Shown here: positions 29,801 through 33,827 of the stretch, one piece after another
Numbering within the stretch: position 1 is the stretch's first letter
How the letters are laid out: every line of letters begins with the position of its first letter
From: Mycobacterium simiae
GTDB lineage: Bacteria; Actinomycetota; Actinomycetes; Mycobacteriales; Mycobacteriaceae
DNA length: 33,827 nt
Direction: 5' to 3'
Assembly: GCF_008370645.1 (NCBI RefSeq)
Contig: NZ_VTZN01000039.1
Location: forward strand, 1 to 33,827
The notes under the pieces: generated by a model
What the model was told of the DNA's origin: nothing
The model's input: only the letters and a program-made list of their open reading frames with translations
Database searches by the model: none
Translations under genes and position numbers: made by a program

Positions 29801-30110
29801 CTTCGGCGACGAATTCAAGTCCACCGGGTTTAAACGACCCCAGCACGGCAAGTTCCGTGCCGAACTCTTCGAGCTCTCACTCGACGAGTGGCCAATCCGC
29901 TTCAGGCGCCTGATCTCCGAGCAAGTAGCTCTGATCTTGCGGCGCACGGTCGACCCGGACCGTCCACTGTCCCAGTACGGCCTTGATTCACTAGGCAACC
30001 TGGAGTTGCGAACCCGCATCGAAACTGAAACCGGCATACGCATCCATTCAACCGACATCACGACCGTGCGGGGCTTAGCCGATCACCTGTGCGAAACGCT
30101 GACGCCCTAG
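23883..30110 (+). CDS. pks5: Mycocerosic-acid-synthase-like iterative polyketide synthase, Pks5 type (pks5-1 position)
   Basis: A 2,075-residue single-module, fully reducing synthase making methyl-branched fatty acids. Order: KS (about 1-430; Cys175 in DTACSSS, His310 in EAHGTGTP, His347 in SNLGHTE), AT (about 534-840; Ser622 in [10 protein letters not shown] near 724 predicting methylmalonyl-CoA), DH (about 893-1190; His927 in [11 protein letters not shown]), ER (about 1419-1730; [11 protein letters not shown] at 1539), KR (about 1739-1925; TGGLGGLGL) and ACP (about 1985-2075; Ser2036 in GLDSLGN). H37Rv Pks5 has the same plan and is 2,108 residues. All active sites are present, so it is probably functional. 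The pap gene follows after 80 bases on the same strand. In lipooligosaccharide-producing mycobacteria this enzyme class makes the polymethylated acyl chains of the glycolipid. Confidence 0.95.
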   Translation: MGVTPIAVIGMACRLPNGIGSPDRLWEALLAGDDLITEIPSDRWDADEHYDPEQGAPGRSVSRWGGFLEDVAGFDPEFFGISEREATAIDPQHRLLMQTSWEAVEHAGLNPKSLTGSLTGVFVGMCHDDYAFVTDQAGAMDDAYAFTGTAFSMASGRVSYSMALRGPAVTVDTACSSSLLAVHMACRSLHEHESNLALAGGCLVMLDPHVFNSASALGMLSPTGRCRTFDASADGFVRSEGCAVVLLKRLADAQRDGDRILAVLRGTATNQDGRTDTIATPSPDAQIEVYRMALAAAGVDADTVGLIEAHGTGTPVGDPIEFASLAQVYGANGTPCALGSAKSNLGHTEAAAGAVGIIKAILSLQHGVVPPMVHHTCLPDELARIDTGLFVPQEITPWPTKGHQPRRAAVSSYGMSGTNVHVILEQAGETAGRHDRAALSGSAGPNLFALSATSAGALRHTSRRLADWMDKRGHTNPVQLSDLSYTLARRRGHRPVRTAVVAAGHSELVEQLREVAGGDTPFRSAVGQDDRGPVWVFSGQGSQWASMGADLLVKEPIFAATVAAAEPLIAQEAGFSITEAMTAPQIVAGIDRVQPTLFAIQVALAATMQCYGVQPGAVIGHSLGEVAAAVVAGALSLEDGVRVICRRSRLCTRIQGMGAMAAVELPAQRVREELAIRGAKDVVIAVVASPQSTVIGGAVGTVRDLVAAWEERDVMAREVAVDVASHTPQVDPILGELSWLLAEVKPLVPKVPYYSATLFDPREDPVCDARYWSDNLRHTVRFSAAVRAAIEDGYRVFAELSPHPLLTRAVDQIAVSLDIPAAALPAMRRDQPLPHGLLGLVADLYSAGAAVDFSVSNPVGHLVDAPLPIWTNRRLLLETARAGRPAGANTVAVHPLLGAHVQLLEEPERHAWNAEVGTVALPWLADHQIHGVAALPGAAYCEMALAAAHTVFGRKSAARDIRFEQMLLLDHKTPIGVVASMDNDGVATFVMETLQQGERVQRAAAALCAVDADDQPPAQDIGALLRAHSHRIDGDKLREWFEARGVGFGPAFTGLAAAYISKGTIDAVLAEISLPTSIRTQQAGFKVHPALLDACFQSVVAHPAVQEVGNGGLLLPLGVHQLRTYASTRNARYCLTTVTACTTNVEADIDVLDEQGTVVLVVRGLVMGTGCAESDDQDRQLGERLLTVAWQRRELPEMEAEVTGAWLLIDLGTAVDEVASPLATKLADALMGHGADCETIGWSHGELGRRGELDFDYVVVLTGPQNGNGFLRTDYVEGLVRIARELSDVSGKAPRLYVVTQGAQTVLTEDYPNLQQAGMRGMLRVIGVEHPHLRTTHIDMDERTDAEQLRRQLLACCDEDETAWRKDQWYTARLCPAPLRPDERPTAVVSHKRDGMRTHIRTRGDLATMEFVASERVAPGPGQIEVAVTASSINFADVLGVFGRYRTSFGPQPGLGTDFAGVVSAVGPGVTALKVGDHVGGLSGHGCWATFVRCDANLAAKIPARLTDAQAAAVTTAAATAWYGLHDLARIKAGDKVLIHSGTGGVGQAAIAIARAAGAEIFATAGSPQRRKMLREMGIKHVYDSRSTEFAEEIRRDTDGDGVDIVLNSLTGAAQRAGVDLLAFGGRFIEIGKRDIYGDTRLGLFPFRRNLTFFALDLWLMSITHPHQVRDLLDTVYRLTAEGILPMPARTHYPLANVASAIRVMSSAEHTGKLILDIPHRGKSSVVIPPEQARVFRRDGAYIITGGLGGLGLFLTEQMAAAGAGRIVLNSRAAPNQKAIETIELIRATGADIVVECGDIALADTAQRLVAAATATGFPLRGVLHGAAVVEDATLANITTELIERVWAPKVHGAWNLHQATASAPLDWFCSFSSAAALLGSPGQGAYAAANSWLDAFTHWRRAQGLPATAIAWGAWAEIGRGAGLAGSGDTTMITPDEGGRAFQALLRHTRGYSGYTPIAGSPWLTALAQRSRFGDEFKSTGFKRPQHGKFRAELFELSLDEWPIRFRRLISEQVALILRRTVDPDRPLSQYGLDSLGNLELRTRIETETGIRIHSTDITTVRGLADHLCETLTP

Positions 30111-30190
30111 GGGAAACGCCGCGGCGGCAAATGTACGGCTCGACAGCCGACATGAAATAACCTGGGATTCAGGGCTGAACTAAAGGAGCG

Positions 30191-31642
30191 ATGTTGGTTG
30201 TCTTAGGCCACCTAGGTCTTGAGACCATCGACAAGTGGGCTCCTAATCGCGGGTCGATTTGGTGTTGGCGCGCCACACCCGCCTCGCTCGAGACTGCCCG
30301 CCAAGCGCCGATAACTGGTGTGCCGCCGAGCTATATCCAAGCGCGCCACTTGCGTGGCTATCGCGAGCAAGCGGCACGCGGCCGCGACAATTCGCGACTC
30401 GTGGTCGCGGCCTTGGATTTCCGCGGCCAATGCGATATCCGTGCCATGACCTACGTCCTCAATTCACACCTTCGCCGGCATGACACCTATCGAAGTTGGT
30501 TTGAGTTCACCGACGCTGGGCACATCGTCAAACACACGATCAGCGATCCCGCAGATATCGAATTGATTCCGGTTGAGCACGGCGAGATGACGCCCAAACA
30601 ATGGCAAGACTACCTAATGGCCACGCCGGGTCCGCTGGATTGGGATTGTTTCAGATTCGCCATCATCCAGCGTGACGACCACTTCACCTTCTGCGTCAGC
30701 GTTGATCATCTCCATGTCGACGCAACGATTATCTGCACCGTGTTCTGGGAGATCCAAGGGATGTACGACGCACTGATGGACGGTGGCGGCCCCATCCCAC
30801 TACCCAGTGTCGGCAGCTACGACGAGTACTGCCTGCGCGAGCAGGCGTACACCGCCGCGTTGACCCTGGAATCACCAGAGATACGGCAATGGATCGAATT
30901 CTTCGAAAGCAACGACGGGTCCCTTCCCAGCTTTCCGTTGCCCCTTGGTGACACATCACTGGCCACTAGGGGTGAACTGCTCTCGCTGCAGCTGATGGAC
31001 GCCAGTCAGACCGCACGATTCGAAGCCGCCTGCACAAGCGCGGGAGCTCGGTTCAGCGGTGGCGTTTTCGCGGCCGCTGCACTCACCGAATATGCACTGA
31101 CAGGATCGGAAACCTACTACGCAATTACCCCTACCAGTACCCGCAGTACGGGGGCGGAACTGATGACCACCGGTTGGTTCATCGGCCACATCCCATTCGC
31201 CGTCGAAATCGGCACATCCTTCGCAGAGACCGCCCGGCGCGCGCAAAGCTCCTTCGATGCGAGCGCCCACCTGGCCAGGGTCCCATTCGAGCGCGTACTG
31301 GAACTAGCGCCTAGGCTCAACAAGACTCATCGAGGCAGCTTTCCGATGCTGTCATTCCTTGATGCCGGTGTGCCTCCGCTGTCTGCTGTCATCGCGATGA
31401 ATTTGGAGCGGATGAACGCCAAGGTCTTCAGCGACGGCAGGATCGCGGCACGGATATGCATGTGGGTCAACAAGTTTCAGAACGAGACCACCGTTACCGC
31501 GTCCTTTCCGAACAATCCGATCACCCATGAATCGGTGGCACGCTACCTAGAGGCGATGCAGTCCGTGTATCTCAGCGTCGCCGAGGGCGGTGAAACCGCC
31601 CTCCCGCGCAACGGCGCTCATCTTCAGTGGCAAAGGCTCTAG
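30191..31642 (+). CDS. papA4: Polyketide-associated acyltransferase, full-length PapA4 position
   Basis: A 483-residue condensation-domain-like acyltransferase that would transfer the polyketide chain from the synthase to a sugar acceptor, trehalose in lipooligosaccharides. The catalytic region reads SVDHLHVDATI, with His173 and Asp177 forming the HxxxD core; the first His of the usual HHxxxD is Asp here. The second conserved block is GWFIGHIPFAVEI. AAAGGAGCG directly before the ATG is a strong ribosome-binding site. In H37Rv papA4 is only about 165 residues, so this is an intact version. It is on the same strand as both synthases and probably co-transcribed with pks5-1. Confidence 0.92.
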   Translation: MLVVLGHLGLETIDKWAPNRGSIWCWRATPASLETARQAPITGVPPSYIQARHLRGYREQAARGRDNSRLVVAALDFRGQCDIRAMTYVLNSHLRRHDTYRSWFEFTDAGHIVKHTISDPADIELIPVEHGEMTPKQWQDYLMATPGPLDWDCFRFAIIQRDDHFTFCVSVDHLHVDATIICTVFWEIQGMYDALMDGGGPIPLPSVGSYDEYCLREQAYTAALTLESPEIRQWIEFFESNDGSLPSFPLPLGDTSLATRGELLSLQLMDASQTARFEAACTSAGARFSGGVFAAAALTEYALTGSETYYAITPTSTRSTGAELMTTGWFIGHIPFAVEIGTSFAETARRAQSSFDASAHLARVPFERVLELAPRLNKTHRGSFPMLSFLDAGVPPLSAVIAMNLERMNAKVFSDGRIAARICMWVNKFQNETTVTASFPNNPITHESVARYLEAMQSVYLSVAEGGETALPRNGAHLQWQRL

Positions 31643-31743
31643 GGCGCTGCTGATTAGTCACCGGATTTCGGTGTAGCTGAGCGGATTTTGGCGCCGTTGG
31701 GGATGAGGATCGGATGCGTGGCTTTGGGACGAGACACCGAGCT

Positions 31744-31890
31744 AAATCGAGTTTTCGACCACCTTAGCCGGCGCCTGCGTACAGCCAGCGCGGAACCAGC
31801 CAGTTCGCTGTTAATGCGCCTGAGCCGGTCGCGGTGCTCGACCACAATCAATCAGCGTTGCGTCAACAGCTCGCAACCTTGGAGCGGCGC
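31744..31890 (-). pseudogene. Degraded IS607-type serine recombinase (resolvase) fragment
   Basis: The minus strand reads IVVEHRDRLRRINSELAGSA then LAVRRRRL (31848-31765). VVEHRDRL followed by N-S-E-L is the signature of IS607-family resolvases, where it is normally followed by GRRLVVVD. Here the frame breaks after RRRRL and continues as KVVENSI in another frame before a stop. Upstream, a different frame reads KLRAVDATLI, the usual lead-in. The N-terminal helix-turn-helix, catalytic Ser and C-terminal part are missing, and no TnpB gene is visible. The piece is too decayed to function. Confidence 0.6.
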
Positions 31891-31916
31891 GGCGCACCGG
31901 CCATCTGAAACTGGGT

Positions 31917-31934
31917 AATCGAATATTCTCGATT
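31917..31934. repeat. 18-bp palindrome near the recombinase relic
   Basis: AATCGA-atattc-TCGATT has perfect 6-bp arms. It lies between the recombinase relic and the second synthase and may be an operator or a leftover of the mobile element. Confidence 0.4.
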
Positions 31935-32284
31935 CCGCAGTTTTCGACGACAGAGTAGCGTATGATCCGGCCGACGTTGGGGCGTCCGATCAAAACAGGC
32001 CTGCCCGATCACGGCTTGTGCGTCTTGCCGCAGTTGGGCAACCAGTCCCCTCCACTTCGGCCACTATCTGCGTGCCATCCGCGGCTGATACAAAGGGGGA
32101 AGCAATCCGCGGCCACTGGGCGCTGCGTGGCTCGGGAATCGTCCGACCTGGCAGCGTCTTATAGGCGGTATGCTGGCCCTTCGCCCATTGACTGGTTGTT
32201 CAGCCGGCGAGCTGGCGGGCCGCTCCGACGCCGACGCAAACAAGTTTTTTTGTACGTACGCACGATTTTTCCGCGCGCGAGTAG

Positions 32285-32302
32285 CCGAGCCGCTACGCTC
32301 GG
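32285..32302. promoter_or_regulatory. Hairpin upstream of the second synthase
   Basis: CCGAGC-cgctac-GCTCGG has perfect 6-bp arms and a 6-base loop, about 175 bases before the start of the second synthase. Confidence 0.3.
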
Positions 32303-32476
32303 TTCACGCCACGAACTGGGCCAGCTTTCGAGGGGGTCGCTGGATTGTACGTGCTGGATCCTCGGGTTTGTTCCCCGGCTCGTTACAAGGTGTGCAGCGA
32401 TGTTCGTCGAAGCGCTCAAAACAAGTCATAGCCAGTGCTAAGAACTTGAAGCAGACGAATGGAGAGAAGAAGGAAC

Positions 32477-33827
32477 GTGGAGAGATCACGCGTTACCCCG
32501 GTGGCCATCATTGGCATGGCATGCCGGCTTCCGGGCGGCATTGACTCCCCTGCTCTGCTATGGGAAGCCTTGCTGCGTGGCGACGATCTAGTCACTGAGG
32601 TTCCCCCTGACCGATGGGACATCGACGAGTACTACGACCCCGAGCCGGGGGTGCCTGGCCGCTCCCACTGCAAGTGGGGCGCGTTCATGGACAACATCGC
32701 CGACTTCGATTCCCAGTTCTTTGGCATTCCCGAAACAGAAGCCACTGCCATGGATCCACAGCACCGCATGCTGCTGGAGACCTCCTGGGAGGCCATGGAA
32801 CATGCCGGTCTCACTCCGCGGGAAATGACTGGCTCACTTACCGGGGTCTTCATCGGCTTTACTCACGCTGACTACCAGTTCGTGCAGGCCGACACTAACG
32901 CGTTGGAGGGGCCGTACGGCAACACTGGTACCAATTCCTGCATGGCATCCGGGCGGGTGTCTTACGCGCTGGGGCTGCGCGGTCCAGCGGTCACTGTTGA
33001 TACTGCGTGCTCATCCGGTTTGTTTGCCGCCCATCTGGCCGTCTGCAGCCTGAACGACGGGGAGACTGACCTCGCCTTTGCCGGTGGTGTATACGCGATG
33101 CTGGAGCCGCGCCGCTTTGCCTCCGGATCGGCGAATGGCATGTTATCGCGCACCGGACGTTGCCATGCGTTCGACGTAGCGGCCGACGGTTTCGTGTCCG
33201 GCGAGGGCGCGGTGGTGCTGTTGCTCAAGCGGCTACCCGACGCGTTGGCCGACGGCGACCGGGTGCTGGCGGTGCTGCGTGGCACGGCCGCCAATCAGGA
33301 TGGCCGCACCGTCAATATCGTGACACCTTCGCGGCAAGCGCAGGCTGCGGTGTACCGCGCAGCGTTGGCGGCAGCGGAAGTGGATCCCGCCACGGTGGGA
33401 ATGGTCGAGGCGCATGGCACAGGGACGCCGGTGGGCGATCCAATCGAGTACAACAGTCTGGCCGAGGTGTACGGCAATGATGGGCCCTGCGCCATCGGTT
33501 CGGTGAAGACCAATTTCGGGCACACGCAGTCGACCGCGGGTGCCCTGGGGCTGATGAAGGCGGTCCTGGCCGTGCAGCACGGCTTAGTTCCAAAGAATCT
33601 GCACTTCAATGAACTGCCCACCGAGCTTGCGCATGTTGACACCGAGTTGTTTGTGCCTCGCGAGATCACGCCGTGGCCCAAAAGCGACGACAGGAGCCCT
33701 CGGCGCGCGGTGGTGTCGTCATACGGGATGTCTGGCACCAATGTGCATGCCATTGTGGAGCAGGCTCCCGAACCGGATGCACCCGACGTGGCGCCGACCG
33801 TTCCCGCACTCGACGGGGCGCTACTGG
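32477..33827 (+). CDS. pks5: Second Pks5-type polyketide synthase, N-terminal KS part (cut by window edge; pks5-2 position)
   Basis: Only the first 450 residues are in view. They form a complete ketosynthase domain: [15 protein letters not shown] at the start, Cys178 in DTACSSG, His313 in EAHGTGTP and His349 in TNFGHTQ. The end [19 protein letters not shown] leads to the linker before the AT. The GTG start at 32477 is preceded by AGAAGGAAC, and the N-terminus [13 protein letters not shown] matches H37Rv Pks5 (which has DRTRVTPVAVIGM). In details such as [19 protein letters not shown] and KTNFGHTQS it is closer to H37Rv Pks5 than the upstream synthase is. It lies 834 bases after pap on the same strand. 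No frameshift is visible. Confidence 0.95.
   Translation, partial: MERSRVTPVAIIGMACRLPGGIDSPALLWEALLRGDDLVTEVPPDRWDIDEYYDPEPGVPGRSHCKWGAFMDNIADFDSQFFGIPETEATAMDPQHRMLLETSWEAMEHAGLTPREMTGSLTGVFIGFTHADYQFVQADTNALEGPYGNTGTNSCMASGRVSYALGLRGPAVTVDTACSSGLFAAHLAVCSLNDGETDLAFAGGVYAMLEPRRFASGSANGMLSRTGRCHAFDVAADGFVSGEGAVVLLLKRLPDALADGDRVLAVLRGTAANQDGRTVNIVTPSRQAQAAVYRAALAAAEVDPATVGMVEAHGTGTPVGDPIEYNSLAEVYGNDGPCAIGSVKTNFGHTQSTAGALGLMKAVLAVQHGLVPKNLHFNELPTELAHVDTELFVPREITPWPKSDDRSPRRAVVSSYGMSGTNVHAIVEQAPEPDAPDVAPTVPALDGALL

Larger units (their letters stand above)
31643..32476. other. 834-base gap between pap and the second synthase
   Basis: The left part holds the recombinase relic. The right part (about 31995-32476) has no gene I can support. 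It includes a TTGACT hexamer (32188-32193), a T-rich run near 32244-32252, the hairpin CCGAGC-N6-GCTCGG (32285-32302) and an 18-base palindrome AATCGA-N6-TCGATT (31917-31934). It may carry an independent promoter and long leader for the second synthase. Confidence 0.5.

Noticed and set aside
31654..31851. 65-residue minus-strand open frame as a real gene
   Set aside because: It is part of a frame-broken recombinase relic and has no start signal.
1..33827. CRISPR array, tRNA or rRNA genes, complete insertion sequence or prophage
   Set aside because: None seen. The only tandem array (1665-1883) has 58-bp units without spacers, and no cloverleaf or transposase gene was recognised.

Overview
The window is high-GC actinobacterial DNA from a slow-growing Mycobacterium close to, but not inside, the M. 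tuberculosis complex. Gene order follows the M. tuberculosis H37Rv interval Rv1547 (dnaE1) to Rv1527c (pks5), shown here in reverse. Protein identity, judged from memory of the H37Rv proteins, is well below what a complex member (including M. canettii) would show. No database search was possible, so the species is not assigned.

Region 1 (1-9111), conserved core: the 5' part of dnaE1, an SRPBCC-fold protein (Rv1546-like) preceded by a 58-bp tandem repeat array, two short-chain dehydrogenases (Rv1544- and Rv1543-like), the lipoprotein lprI, an RluD-type pseudouridine synthase coupled to lspA, the asparaginase ansA, and the Y-family polymerase dinX. The truncated haemoglobin gene glbN, which precedes lprI in H37Rv, is absent.

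Region 2 (9176-13503), accessory block absent at this place in H37Rv: a small methyltransferase, an unrecognised 337-residue protein, a large Cys-type sulfatase related to AtsA, and an unannotated relic of a class III nucleotidyl cyclase domain.

Region 3 (13520-18516), RNA-controlled genes: ileS with a T-box leader carrying an AUC specifier, a perfect 28-bp inverted repeat, and a small Rv1535-like gene behind an M-box (Mg2+) riboswitch with its own promoter. Region 4 (17869-21819) holds a TetR regulator coupled to a nitronate-monooxygenase-like flavoprotein, divergent from a PaaI-type thioesterase, followed by an AhpD-like protein coupled to a zinc alcohol dehydrogenase. Several of these promoters place the start site at or next to the start codon (leaderless).

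Region 5 (21961-33827), lipid assembly: a fatty-acyl-AMP ligase (FadD24-like) divergent from a full-length Pks5-type iterative polyketide synthase (KS-AT-DH-ER-KR-ACP), a full-length Pap acyltransferase, and the start of a second Pks5-type synthase. This fadD24 / pks5-1 / pap / pks5-2 layout is the two-synthase arrangement linked to lipooligosaccharide (LOS) production in smooth tubercle bacilli; H37Rv keeps a single pks5 and a shortened papA4. The ligase would activate a fatty acid, the synthase(s) extend it with methylmalonyl units, and Pap transfer the methyl-branched chain to a trehalose core. The gap between pap and the second synthase holds a degraded IS607-type serine recombinase.
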